Shown: piece after piece, positions 11,734 through 21,659 of the stretch
How the letters are laid out: the number at the start of each line of letters is the position of its first letter
How positions within the stretch are numbered: position 1 is the stretch's first letter
Assembly: GCF_010983895.1 (NCBI RefSeq)
Contig: NZ_CP048836.1
Span: 3,410,001 to 3,474,000, forward strand
DNA from: Nitrogeniibacter mangrovi
GTDB taxonomy: Bacteria > Pseudomonadota > Gammaproteobacteria > Burkholderiales > Rhodocyclaceae
DNA length: 64,000 bases
Reading direction: 5' to 3'
Notes under the pieces: model-generated
What the model saw: the letters and a program-made list of their open reading frames with translations, nothing else
Told to the model about the DNA's origin: nothing
Database searches by the model: none
Position numbers and translations under genes: made by a program

Positions 11734-13713
11734 TCAGAACCGCCAGCGCCCCGTCAACACGCACCGCCGCCCCTGATAGGCGTAGGGCGAGGGAAACTGA
11801 TCCGAATTGAACTCGGTGTGATGGTCGTCGAACAGGTCGTCGACCGTCAGCTCCCACTCGAAATATCGATTCCAGGGATGGGAATAGCGCAGGTCCACCA
11901 CCGTGTAGCTGCCCACCCGTTCCGCGCCGGGCGCCTTGAGCGCGCCGGAATGGCGCACCGTGACGTCCATCTCGCGGCGCGCCGGGAGATCGAAGCGCGC
12001 CTGCAGGGTGAACCAGTGGTCGGCATTGCGTGAGGCACGCTGGGCGTCGGCCTCGTCATGCACCGGGCGGCCGGTCCGGTCGTAGTCGGTACGCATGAGC
12101 GTCAAGGCCGCCAGCAGGCGCATCCGATCGCTGACCCGGGCATCGGCGGACAACTCGAGCCCTTCCACGACGGCCGCACTGCCGTTGTCGCGGACGATGT
12201 ACTGATTCGGAAACGCCAAGGGGCCGAGGTCCGATCCGATCAGGTTGTCGTAGCGGTGGCGAAACACCACCGCCTCGGTGCTGCCGATATCCCACTGGCG
12301 CCGGTAGCCGAGCTCCACCGCACGCAGATGCTCGGCCTTGAGATCGGGGTTGCGCTGCCCCACGATCGTGACCACGACCGGCGGGAACGGCAGCGTCCGG
12401 GTGCCGTAGACAAGGTTGGCATAGCGTTCGCCGATCGAAGGGGTGCGTACCGCGCGCGATCCGTGCACCCAGACGCTGTCCCGGTCGGTCGGCGTCCACA
12501 GCAGGCGGGCGCTGGGCTGCCACTCGGGCACACTGGCGTTGCGCGCTTCGAAACGCGCGCCCAGGCTCAGCCGCCAGCGTCTCGGCACGAGGGCGATCTC
12601 GTCCTGCACGAACGCGCTGAACGTCTTGAGCTGAGTGACGTCCGGAGCGAAGCTGATGATGTTCGAACGGGAGTCGGTATCCACATGCTGGTAGCGCACG
12701 CCCGCGCCCCAGATCCACTCATGCCGCTTGCCGGCATTCACCCGATGCTGGAAATCCAGATCGCCGGTGCTCACCGTTGCCGAAGCGATGGGGTCGAAGA
12801 TCATCTTCACGTAGTCGACATAGCCCCGCAGGGTCGCCTCGCCGCCGAGCCAGTGACCGCGACGTTCGCCGGAGAGGAAAGCCCCCTCGTAGTCGAAGGT
12901 GGCATCCAGCGCGCCGGGCGCGGGCAGGTCCACGGTCTCGGGGCTGCGCTGGCGGAAGGCCTCGCCACTGACGCGCCACTGGTTCCGTTGTGCGGAATCA
13001 AGACGAAAGCCGGCACGCCAGCCGGTCTGCTCGTCGCCCAGGCTGTGTCCCCGCGCATCCTCGAACGGCGCGCGATTGACGCTGAGGGCGAAAACGCGTC
13101 CCGAGGCCGACTCCCCCCAGCGGAAGCCCTGACGGACGGCGGCCTCCGGCCGCCCCGACTGATCGACGGACAGACGCACGAGCGCCTCCGGCGTCTCGGA
13201 GGCGCGACGGGTCACGATGTTGATGACCCCATTGACCGCGTTGGCGCCCCACAGCGAGGCGCCCGGCCCACGCACGACTTCGATGCGCGCCACATCCTCC
13301 AGCATCAGGTTCTGGAATTCCCAGATCACCCCCGAAAACAGCGGTGAATAGACGCTGCGGCCGTCGATCTGCACCAGCAGCCGCGACGCGAACCGGCTGT
13401 TGAGACCACGGACGCTCACCGCCCATCGCCCCGCGCCAATGCGCGCCACCTGCACGCCCGGCACGAGCCGGAGCACCTCGGGTATCGATCGGGCGCCGCT
13501 GCGGCGGATGTCCTCGGCGGTGAGCACGGTCACCGCCGCCGGCGTATCGGCGAGCCGCTGGGCCTTGCGCGACACCGAGACGACCTCCAGCGAGGAGAGC
13601 TGCTCCAGGCTCAGGTCGAGCAGTTCCGCTGCGCCCGCCGGGCGGGCGGCCACCATCGCCAGCACCCACCCGAGGGGCCGGAGTCGTCCAATCAGGCGTG
13701 CCATGCATGTCAT
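11734..13713 (-). CDS. TonB-dependent outer-membrane receptor (second of tandem pair)
   Basis: A 659-residue outer-membrane receptor. Signal peptide to about residue 28, TonB-box-like stretch EVVSVSRKAQ, and a plug domain with TPAAVTVLTAEDIRRSG, VPGVQVARIG, WAVSVRGLNSRF and VRGPGASLWGANAVNGVINI. A beta-barrel follows and ends in an aromatic residue (LTGRWRF). Its plug closely matches the receptor just upstream, so the two are a tandem duplication. The start is the ATG (MTCMARL) preceded by AGGAGG; MARL three codons on is possible. The substrate is not evident: no iron, copper or B12 genes are nearby, only YfiR, kinase and EAL genes, which favours a sensory role. Confidence 0.88.
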   Translation of the reverse strand: MTCMARLIGRLRPLGWVLAMVAARPAGAAELLDLSLEQLSSLEVVSVSRKAQRLADTPAAVTVLTAEDIRRSGARSIPEVLRLVPGVQVARIGAGRWAVSVRGLNSRFASRLLVQIDGRSVYSPLFSGVIWEFQNLMLEDVARIEVVRGPGASLWGANAVNGVINIVTRRASETPEALVRLSVDQSGRPEAAVRQGFRWGESASGRVFALSVNRAPFEDARGHSLGDEQTGWRAGFRLDSAQRNQWRVSGEAFRQRSPETVDLPAPGALDATFDYEGAFLSGERRGHWLGGEATLRGYVDYVKMIFDPIASATVSTGDLDFQHRVNAGKRHEWIWGAGVRYQHVDTDSRSNIISFAPDVTQLKTFSAFVQDEIALVPRRWRLSLGARFEARNASVPEWQPSARLLWTPTDRDSVWVHGSRAVRTPSIGERYANLVYGTRTLPFPPVVVTIVGQRNPDLKAEHLRAVELGYRRQWDIGSTEAVVFRHRYDNLIGSDLGPLAFPNQYIVRDNGSAAVVEGLELSADARVSDRMRLLAALTLMRTDYDRTGRPVHDEADAQRASRNADHWFTLQARFDLPARREMDVTVRHSGALKAPGAERVGSYTVVDLRYSHPWNRYFEWELTVDDLFDDHHTEFNSDQFPSPYAYQGRRCVLTGRWRF

Positions 13714-13764
13714 CCGTCGCTCATCCTCCTGTTCTGTTCCAGCCGTCGTCGGGGCCACCGCCCA

Positions 13765-15837
13765 TCAGTCGAGCGCCCACTGCACCGACACGAAGGCGCT
13801 GCGCCCGATCTCGCGGGTCGGACTCGGCATGTAGATGCGCCCGAATTCGGCATGACGCTCGTGCAGCAGGTTGCGCCCGGTCAGCGACACCGTGACCGCC
13901 TGCGACAGCCGCACCGCGTACTGCAGGTCGAGCTCGGTGTAGGCATCCACACCGCGGGTGTCCGACCCCTGTACCTCGCGATTCTTCAGCTCGCCCACAT
14001 GGCGCACGATGGCATCGAGCACATGGCCGGAACTCGGCTTCCAGGTCACGTGCAGGCTGGCCTGGCGGGTCGGGACACGCTCGACGAACAGGCGCGCGGC
14101 CGAATCGGTGAGCTCGTCGCCGGTGCTCTCCACATGGGTGCCCAGATAGCTCATCGCGAGCCGGGCGCGCCAGCGCGTGCTCGGCTGCCAGTCGAGCCCG
14201 GCCTCGACCCCGTTGACCCGGGCGTGGCCATCGAAGGCCAGCGGCCGCTCGAGGGTGATCCAGCTCGCGGGCACGATGGTCGACTCGCGGCCCAGGGTGC
14301 GCATGTTGCGGTAGCGCATCTCGAAGGCCGTCAGCTCCACGTGGAAGGTGTCGGTCGGCTGGCCGCGATAGCCCAGCTCGTAGGAGCGCATGCGCTCGGC
14401 GGCAATGTCCTGCGGCGGCGTGATGCGCAGCAGGATGTTGCCCGGCGGCAGGGTCTGGAAGGCGTAGCTCACGTCATACTCGACCCGCGCCGGCGTGCGC
14501 GAGGCCTCGGACACCGCCCCCCACAGCATGTGACGTGGCGCCAGATTCCACGCCATGCGCAGGTTGGGCTGCCACTCGTTGCCGGTCCAGGTGTGGTGCT
14601 CGTACTTGAGCCCGGCGGTCAGGGTCAGGGTCTTGGGAATCAGCGCGAAGTCATCGTGGATGAAGGCGCTGACCAGCCCGAACTCGCGCACCGCCTGGCC
14701 GATGGTGAAGTAGTCGCTGCCGACCACCTCCTGGCGGTGATAGCGAACGCTGCTGCCCACCGTGAGGTCGTGGCGGCCGAAGTCGAAGCGGTACTGACCG
14801 TCCACGTCGACGCTGGTGCGGTTCTCGGTGAGCATGTCGCCGACCGCCGTGTCGTGGTAGTCGACGCTGCCCTGCAAGGACCACTCCCGGCCCTCGTCCA
14901 CCACCCGGTTCAGGTGCGCGGTGACCGAGGCCCCCCGGTCGGCCTGGGTGAGGCGAACCGAGCGCAGATCGGGAGAGGAGGCCAGATCCGGCACGAGCCA
15001 CAGGTCCTCGCTGCGGTTGGAGAACACGTCGGCGTTCACGCCGAGTTCGCCGAGGCCGTCGATGAACCGCTCCATGCGCAGCGCGAGGCGATGGGTGTGC
15101 CAGCTGTCACGGCCGTCACTGCCGTCGGTCAGCTCCGATGAAGTCCGGGCGCGCCCCTGGTAGCTGATCCGGTAGTGGCCGCCTTCCAGGGCGCCGCCCT
15201 GGCGCAGGTAGGCCAGCGCCTGGTCTTCGGTGCCGACGGTCAGGCGCGCCTCGGTGCCCTGCGTCGCCCGCGCCCACTTGGTGATGATGTTGACGATGCC
15301 ATTGACCGCGTTGGCCCCCCAGATCGAGGCGCCGGGCCCGCGGATCACCTCGATCCGGTCCACCTCGTCGAGGGGAATGTCGAGCGCCTCCCAGAAGGTG
15401 CCGGAGAACAGCGGCGAATACACCGTGCGCCCGTCGACCATCACCAGCAGACGGTTGGCGAAACGGCCGTTGAAGCCGCGCACCGACACCGCCCAGCGGT
15501 TGTTGCCGATGGCCGCCACCTGCACGCCGGGCACCAGACGCAGCGCGTCGGGCAGCGTGGTCACGCCCATGCGCGCGATGTCCTCAGCGCTGACCACATG
15601 CACCGCGGCGGCCACGTCGCCGATCTCCTGGCGCTTGCGCGCCACGGTGATGACTTCCTGGGTGACCAGCTCGCCGAGGGAGAAATCGAGGGGGTCCGGC
15701 TCGGCGGCGAACGCCGGCGCGGCGGACACCACCATCAGCAGCAACGCGGCCCTGCGGACGCGCAGCGTGAACGGATGGCAACGACATGCGGTATGCGCGC
15801 ACCGGTCACGATGCCGGCGCGTCGAGGACGGACTCAT
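13765..15837 (-). CDS. TonB-dependent outer-membrane receptor (first of tandem pair)
   Basis: A 690-residue receptor, first gene of the signalling operon. A signal peptide with a basic N-terminus is followed by LDFSLGELVTQEVITVARKRQ (family opening and TonB-box-like segment), a plug with AAVHVVSAEDIARMG, VPGVQVAAIGNNRWAVSVRGFNG, VDGRTVYSPLFSG and VRGPGASIWGAN, then a barrel with many alternating aromatic strands. The frame is open further upstream, but MSPSSTRRHRDRC is the first start giving a plausible signal peptide. The ribosome-binding site is weak. About 50 bases separate it from the second receptor. It diverges from glnS across about 170 bases with no other gene. Confidence 0.87.
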   Translation of the reverse strand: MSPSSTRRHRDRCAHTACRCHPFTLRVRRAALLLMVVSAAPAFAAEPDPLDFSLGELVTQEVITVARKRQEIGDVAAAVHVVSAEDIARMGVTTLPDALRLVPGVQVAAIGNNRWAVSVRGFNGRFANRLLVMVDGRTVYSPLFSGTFWEALDIPLDEVDRIEVIRGPGASIWGANAVNGIVNIITKWARATQGTEARLTVGTEDQALAYLRQGGALEGGHYRISYQGRARTSSELTDGSDGRDSWHTHRLALRMERFIDGLGELGVNADVFSNRSEDLWLVPDLASSPDLRSVRLTQADRGASVTAHLNRVVDEGREWSLQGSVDYHDTAVGDMLTENRTSVDVDGQYRFDFGRHDLTVGSSVRYHRQEVVGSDYFTIGQAVREFGLVSAFIHDDFALIPKTLTLTAGLKYEHHTWTGNEWQPNLRMAWNLAPRHMLWGAVSEASRTPARVEYDVSYAFQTLPPGNILLRITPPQDIAAERMRSYELGYRGQPTDTFHVELTAFEMRYRNMRTLGRESTIVPASWITLERPLAFDGHARVNGVEAGLDWQPSTRWRARLAMSYLGTHVESTGDELTDSAARLFVERVPTRQASLHVTWKPSSGHVLDAIVRHVGELKNREVQGSDTRGVDAYTELDLQYAVRLSQAVTVSLTGRNLLHERHAEFGRIYMPSPTREIGRSAFVSVQWALD

Positions 15838-16006
15838 ATGCTTATGTCCAGAAGTGTGGGGCCCGGAAATGATATCGGCACATGATGACGCCCCTTTAGA
15901 CACGATGTCACCCACACCACCAAGACTGTCGCCACCCGTTTCCGGAACGCGGCATCCGGCCCCGCATCCGCTACAATTCCGCCTTTGTCCCCGTTCGCAT
16001 CGAGTC

Positions 16007-17737
16007 ATGTCCTCCGCCATCACCCCCGAAACCGCTCCCAGCAGCCAGAATTTCATCCGCGCCGCCGTCGAGGCGGACCAGCGTGCCGGAAAATGGGGCG
16101 GCCGGGTCGAGACCCGCTTCCCGCCGGAACCGAACGGTTACCTGCACTACGGCCATGCCAAGTCCATCTGCCTGAACTTCGGCCTCGCCCAGGCCTACGG
16201 CGGTGTGTGTCACCTGCGCTTCGACGACACCAACCCGACCAAGGAAGAGCAGGAGTACGTGGACGCCATCGTCGAATCGGTGCGCTGGCTCGGCTTCGAC
16301 TGGGGCGAGCACCAGTACTTCGCCTCGGACTATTTCCCCAGGATGGCCGCGTTCGCCGAGTACCTCATCAGCGCCGGCAAGGCCTACGTGGACTCCCTGT
16401 CGGCCGAACAGATGCGCGAATATCGCGGCACGCTCACCGAGCCCGGGCGCAACAGCCCGTACCGGGATCGCACGGTCGCCGAGAACCTCGAGCTGTTCAA
16501 CCGCATGAAGGCGGGCGAATTTCCCGACGGCACCCACATCCTGCGCGCCAGGATCGACATGGCCTCGCCCAACATCAACATGCGCGACCCGGCCATCTAC
16601 CGCATCCGCCACGCCAGCCACCACCGCACCGGCGACACCTGGTGCGTGTATCCGATGTACACCTTCGCCCACCCCATCGAGGACGCGATCGAGCACATCA
16701 CCCACTCCCTGTGCACCCTCGAATTCGAGGATCAGCGCCCGTTCTACGAGTGGCTGCTCGAGCAGCTGGCCGAGGGCGGCTTCTTCGAGCGCCCGCTGCC
16801 GCAGCAGATCGAGTTCGCGCGCCTCAACCTCACCTATGTGGTGCTCTCCAAGCGCAAGCTGATCGATCTGGTCGAAGGCGGCCACGTGGACGGCTGGGAC
16901 GACCCGCGCATGCCGACCTTGATCGGCGCCCGTCGGCGCGGCTTCACCCCCGAGGGTTTCCGCAACTTCGCCGAGCGCGTGGGCATCTCCAAGTCCAACA
17001 GCTGGATCGACATGAGCGTGCTCGAAGAATGCATGCGCGAGCACCTCAACGACACCGCCGAACGTCGCGTCGCCGTGCTCGACCCGGTCAAGCTCATCGT
17101 CACCAACTACCCGGAAGGCCAGAGCGAAGAGTGCAACGCACCCAACCATCCGCTCAAGCCGGAACTGGGCACCCGCACCATGCCTTTCGGCCGCGAGCTG
17201 TGGATCGAGCGCGAAGACTTCATGGAAGTGCCGGTCAAGGGCTTCCGCCGCCTGTTCCCGGGCAATCGGGTGCGCCTGCGCTACGGCTTCGTCGTCGAAT
17301 GCACCGGCTGCGAGAAGGACGCCGACGGCAACGTCACCGCGGTGCTGTGCGAATACTTCCCCGACTCCAAGTCCGGCACCCCGGGTGCCGACAACTACAA
17401 GGTGAAGGGCAACCTGCACTGGGTGAGCGTCGCCCATGGGGTCGAGGCCGAAGTGCGGCTCTACGACCGCCTGTTCGCACATCCGCACCCGGGACAGCGC
17501 CGCGAGGGCGATGCCGAAGGCCTGGAGCGCGACTATCTGGACGATCTCAACCCGGACAGCAAACGCCTCATTCGGGCCCGCCTGGAGCCGTCCCTGGCGC
17601 ACGTCGCCCCCGAGTCGCGCTTCCAGTTCGAGCGCCACGGCTACTTCGTGGCCGACCGCTTCGAGCACCGCGAAGGCAGCCCCGTGTTCAATCGCACAGT
17701 CACTTTGAAGGATTCGTGGAAGAATCCGGGTTCCTGA
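16007..17737 (+). CDS. glnS: Glutamine--tRNA ligase
   Basis: A 576-residue class I aminoacyl-tRNA synthetase that charges tRNA-Gln with glutamine. The HIGH-type motif is in PEPNGYLHYGHAKS (about residues 42-55) and the KMSKS-type motif in VGISKSNSWID. The C-terminal anticodon-binding beta barrels are present (EDFMEVPVKGFRRLFPG, VKGNLHWVS). Length matches bacterial GlnRS. A TACAAT box lies about 30 bases before the ATG, with no clear -35. It diverges from the TonB-receptor operon and is followed by the J-domain gene. Confidence 0.97.
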   Translation: MSSAITPETAPSSQNFIRAAVEADQRAGKWGGRVETRFPPEPNGYLHYGHAKSICLNFGLAQAYGGVCHLRFDDTNPTKEEQEYVDAIVESVRWLGFDWGEHQYFASDYFPRMAAFAEYLISAGKAYVDSLSAEQMREYRGTLTEPGRNSPYRDRTVAENLELFNRMKAGEFPDGTHILRARIDMASPNINMRDPAIYRIRHASHHRTGDTWCVYPMYTFAHPIEDAIEHITHSLCTLEFEDQRPFYEWLLEQLAEGGFFERPLPQQIEFARLNLTYVVLSKRKLIDLVEGGHVDGWDDPRMPTLIGARRRGFTPEGFRNFAERVGISKSNSWIDMSVLEECMREHLNDTAERRVAVLDPVKLIVTNYPEGQSEECNAPNHPLKPELGTRTMPFGRELWIEREDFMEVPVKGFRRLFPGNRVRLRYGFVVECTGCEKDADGNVTAVLCEYFPDSKSGTPGADNYKVKGNLHWVSVAHGVEAEVRLYDRLFAHPHPGQRREGDAEGLERDYLDDLNPDSKRLIRARLEPSLAHVAPESRFQFERHGYFVADRFEHREGSPVFNRTVTLKDSWKNPGS

Positions 17738-17777
17738 TCGCGCCACCGGCCTCGTGCCTTCCGCCGAACCCGATCCC

Positions 17778-18515
17778 ATGAACAAGACCCGCACCCTCTA
17801 CGACGTCCTCCAGGTCACCCCCAATGCCGCGCCGCAGATCATGCGCGCGGCCTTCGAGCACCTGAGCGCGCATCACGAGCTCGCGGGCGATCCGGCCGCT
17901 GCACGCCTGGTGCGCGACGCCTACGCCACCCTGAGCCGCCCCGAGGCGCGTGCGGCCTACGACCGCAAGCTGGCCGAACTGGCCGCCGAAACCACACCGG
18001 TACCGAGCGCGGCGACGCCCGCTGCGCCGGGGCTGCCGCTGTGGGCGCGGGTGGCCGCCCTGGTGCTCGCCGTGGGCGTGGGTTACGGCGTCGCCACCAT
18101 GTGGCACCAGCGCGAGCTGGCGCGCATGATCCTCGATCACCAGGCCCAGCTGGTCGAGCGCCAGGCGCAGATCCAGGCACTGCGCATGGAGCGCCTCGCC
18201 GAACGCGACGACCAGCGTGCCGAGCGCTCTGCCGCGCGCCAGGCCACCTACCAGGAACAGGCCGAAGCGCGCCGCCGCGAACGCGAGCTCAACGCCACCC
18301 TCAACCGCCTCGACCGCCAGGCCGACAGCCAGCGCCGGGAGCAGGCGCGCGAAGAGCAGGCCCGCGAACGCGAGGCCCGCCGCCGCCTCGAGCAGGAACG
18401 GCGCGAACGCGCCGCCGCCGACGCGCGCAACGCCGCCCTCGCCCAGCAGCGCCTGGCCGCCGAAAAGCAGGAGCTCAACCAGCTCTACAAGGACAACTAC
18501 CCGCGCTACCGCTGA
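17778..18515 (+). CDS. Degenerate J-domain, single-span membrane protein with coiled coil
   Basis: A 245-residue protein. Residues about 6-68 look like a DnaJ J-domain (TLYDVLQVTPNAAPQIMRAAFEHLS, then AYATLSRPEARAAYDRKL), but the HPD tripeptide needed to stimulate Hsp70 ATPase is absent; that place reads HHELAGD. A membrane helix follows (about 85-105, ARVAALVLAVGVGYGVA) and then about 130 residues of Arg/Glu/Ala/Gln-rich coiled coil. An upstream GTG is possible, but MNKTRTLYDVL is the natural start. It probably scaffolds or tethers something at the inner membrane rather than acting as a normal Hsp40. It is not clearly linked to glnS or the exporter. Confidence 0.75.
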   Translation: MNKTRTLYDVLQVTPNAAPQIMRAAFEHLSAHHELAGDPAAARLVRDAYATLSRPEARAAYDRKLAELAAETTPVPSAATPAAPGLPLWARVAALVLAVGVGYGVATMWHQRELARMILDHQAQLVERQAQIQALRMERLAERDDQRAERSAARQATYQEQAEARRRERELNATLNRLDRQADSQRREQAREEQAREREARRRLEQERRERAAADARNAALAQQRLAAEKQELNQLYKDNYPRYR

Positions 18516-18602
18516 GGACGCGTCCGACGACGCCGCGCGCGCGCGGTTGCGCTCCCCCACCGCAACGGCGATGATCGGGTTTTTGCCCGCCACGGTTCCC
18601 GC

Positions 18603-19754
18603 ATGCGCGCCCGCACCCTCGTCCTTCTGATCGTCGCCCTCGGTATCGGCGGCGCCATCTGGTGGCTCAAGCGTCCCGAACCGATTCCCGTCGTCCTCGC
18701 CACCGTCGAGACCGGCACCGTCGAGGCGACCGTCTCCAACACCCGCGCCGGCGAAGTGGAAGCCTGCCGCCGCGCCAAGCTGTCCACCATCGCCGGCGGA
18801 CGCATCGAATACATCGGCATCGCCGAAGGCGACAAGGTCACCAAGGGGCAGGTGCTGATGCGTCTGTGGAACGAGGATTTCGCCGCCCAGGTCACCGTCG
18901 CCCAACGTCAGCTCACCACCGCGCAGAAGCGCGTGGCCGAGGCCTGCGCCATGGCCACCAACGCCCGGCGCGAGGCGGCGCGGCAAAAGGCCCTCCAGGC
19001 CAAGGGCTTCGTCTCCGCCTCGGCGGCGCAGAGCGCGCAGGCCGAAGCGGAGTCCCGCACCGCCACCTGCCAGAGCGCACGCGCCGCCGTGGCCGCCGCC
19101 CAGGCCCAGGTGGCGGCGGCCCGGGCCACCGACGATCGCACCGTGCTCGTCGCCCCCTTCGACGGCACCGTGGCCAAGATCGAGGGCAAGCTGGGCGAAT
19201 ACACCACGCCCTCGCCCCCCGGTGTGGCCACGCCCCCGGCCATCGACCTGATCGACGAGACCTGTCTCTACGTGAAGGCGCCCATGGACGAGGTGGACGC
19301 CCCGAAGATCACGGCCGGCCTGCCGGTGCGCATCACCCTCGACGCCGTCCCCGGGCGCACCTGGGCCGGCCATGTGCGCCGCATCGCCCCCTATGTGCAG
19401 GCGGTGGAGAAACAGGCCCGCACCGTGGATGTGGACGTGGACTTCGACGACCCGGCCCAGGCCCGGGGGCTGCTCGTGGGCTACAGCGCCGACGCCGAAG
19501 TGGTGCTCGCCGTGCGCAAGGACACCCTGCGCATCCCCACCGCCGCGCTGCGCGAGGGCAACTCCGTGCTGCGCTACGACGCCGCCTCCGGGCGGCTCGA
19601 ATCGCGCACCGTCACCCCCGGCATCGCCAACTGGGAATACACCGAGGTGACCGACGGTCTGGCCGCGGGCGATCGGGTGGTCACCTCGCTCGAGCGCGAG
19701 GGGATCGAGGCCGGCGCCCTGGTCACCCCGGAAAGCCCCGACGCGGCGAAATAG
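18603..19754 (+). CDS. Periplasmic adaptor (HlyD/MacA-like) of an ABC exporter
   Basis: A 383-residue membrane-fusion protein. N-terminal anchor helix (about 4-22, TLVLLIVALGIGGAIWW), a lipoyl-like half-motif (AGGRIEYIGIAEGDKVTKGQVLMRL), an Ala-rich coiled-coil hairpin (about 95-175), the second lipoyl half (VLVAPFDGTVAKIEGKLGEY) and beta-barrel and membrane-proximal domains. It would connect the inner-membrane ABC transporter to an outer-membrane channel. The ATPase and two permease genes follow with 5-base, overlapping and 2-base junctions, so the four form one MacAB-like unit. No TolC-type gene is in the window. The substrate is unknown. Confidence 0.88.
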   Translation: MRARTLVLLIVALGIGGAIWWLKRPEPIPVVLATVETGTVEATVSNTRAGEVEACRRAKLSTIAGGRIEYIGIAEGDKVTKGQVLMRLWNEDFAAQVTVAQRQLTTAQKRVAEACAMATNARREAARQKALQAKGFVSASAAQSAQAEAESRTATCQSARAAVAAAQAQVAAARATDDRTVLVAPFDGTVAKIEGKLGEYTTPSPPGVATPPAIDLIDETCLYVKAPMDEVDAPKITAGLPVRITLDAVPGRTWAGHVRRIAPYVQAVEKQARTVDVDVDFDDPAQARGLLVGYSADAEVVLAVRKDTLRIPTAALREGNSVLRYDAASGRLESRTVTPGIANWEYTEVTDGLAAGDRVVTSLEREGIEAGALVTPESPDAAK

Positions 19755-19759
19755 GCGCC

Positions 19760-20445
<686 letters not shown>

Positions 20446-20449
<4 letters not shown>

Positions 20450-21657
20450 TGCGCCTCACCGACACCTTCGCCTTCGCCACCCGCGCCGCCACGGGCACGC
20501 CGATGCGCACCGCGCTGATGATGCTCGCCATGTCCATCGGCGTGGCCGCCGTGGTGTTGCTCACGGCCCTGGGCGACGGGGCGCGGCGCTACGTGGTGGG
20601 CCAGTTCAATGCCCTGGGCAGCAGCCTCGTGATCGTGCTGCCCGGGCGCACCGAGACCGGTGGCGTGGGCGCGAGCGCCTTCGTCACCAACGCCGCGCGC
20701 GACCTGACCGCCGCCGACGCCGCCGCCGTACTGCGCGGCGCCGACGTCACCCGGGTCGCACCGCTGTTGCTCGGCAACGCCGACGTCGCCTGGGGCGGCA
20801 AGCTGCGCGAGACCATGATCGTGGGCACCAGCACTCACTTTCTGGACATCCGCAAGCTCGAGCTCGCCCAGGGCCGCTTCCTGCCCGACGAGGGCTTCGA
20901 CCGCGCCACGCCGGTGGCGGTGATCGGCGCCGAGATCCGTGAGCAACTGTTCGGCAGCGAACGGGCGCTGGGCCAGATGCTGCGCGTGGGGGACCGGCGC
21001 TACCGGGTCATCGGCGTGCTGGCGCGCTCCGGCTCCGGGCTGGGCATGAATTCGGACGAGCTGGTCATCATCCCGGTGGCCTCCGCCCAGGCCCTGTTCA
21101 ACACCGCCGCCCTGTTCCGCATCTTCGTCGAGGCGCGCAACCGCGACGCCGTGCCCGGCGCCAAGGCCGAGACCCTGTCCATCCTCAAGGCCCGCCACGG
21201 CGGCGAGGAGGACGTCACCCTGATCACCCAGGACGCCGTGCTCGGCACCTTCGACCGCATCCTCGGCGCGCTCACCCTCGGGGTCGCCGGCATCGCCGCC
21301 ATCAGCCTCGCGGTGGCCGGCATCCTGGTCATGAACGTGATGCTGGTGGCGGTCACCCAGCGCACCGCCGAGATCGGCCTGCTCAAGGCCCTCGGCGCCA
21401 CCGGCCCGGCCATCCGCCGGGTGTTCCTCGCCGAGGCCGGCCTGCTCTCGATCGCCGGCGCCCTGTGCGGCCTGCTGCTCGGCCACATCGGCGCCTGGGG
21501 CCTGCGCCAGGCCTTCCCCGAACTGCCCGCCTACCCGCCGAACTGGGCCATCCTCGCCGGCGTGGGCACCGCCATCGGCACCGGCCTGCTGTTCGGCATC
21601 ATGCCCGCCCGCCGCGCCGCCGAGATGGACCCGGTGGACGCACTGGCCAAGCGATAG
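20446..21657 (+). CDS. ABC transporter permease, MacB/FtsX type (first of two)
   Basis: A 403-residue permease with the MacB topology: one N-terminal helix (about 20-45), a large periplasmic domain (MacB_PCD-like, about 45-270) and three C-terminal helices (FtsX domain, about 280-395) ending in PARRAAEMDPVDALAKR. The RTAEIGLLKALGA coupling stretch is present. It overlaps the ATPase stop by four bases and is followed two bases later by a similar permease, so the transporter is probably a heterodimer. Confidence 0.9.
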
Positions 21658-21659
21658 CC

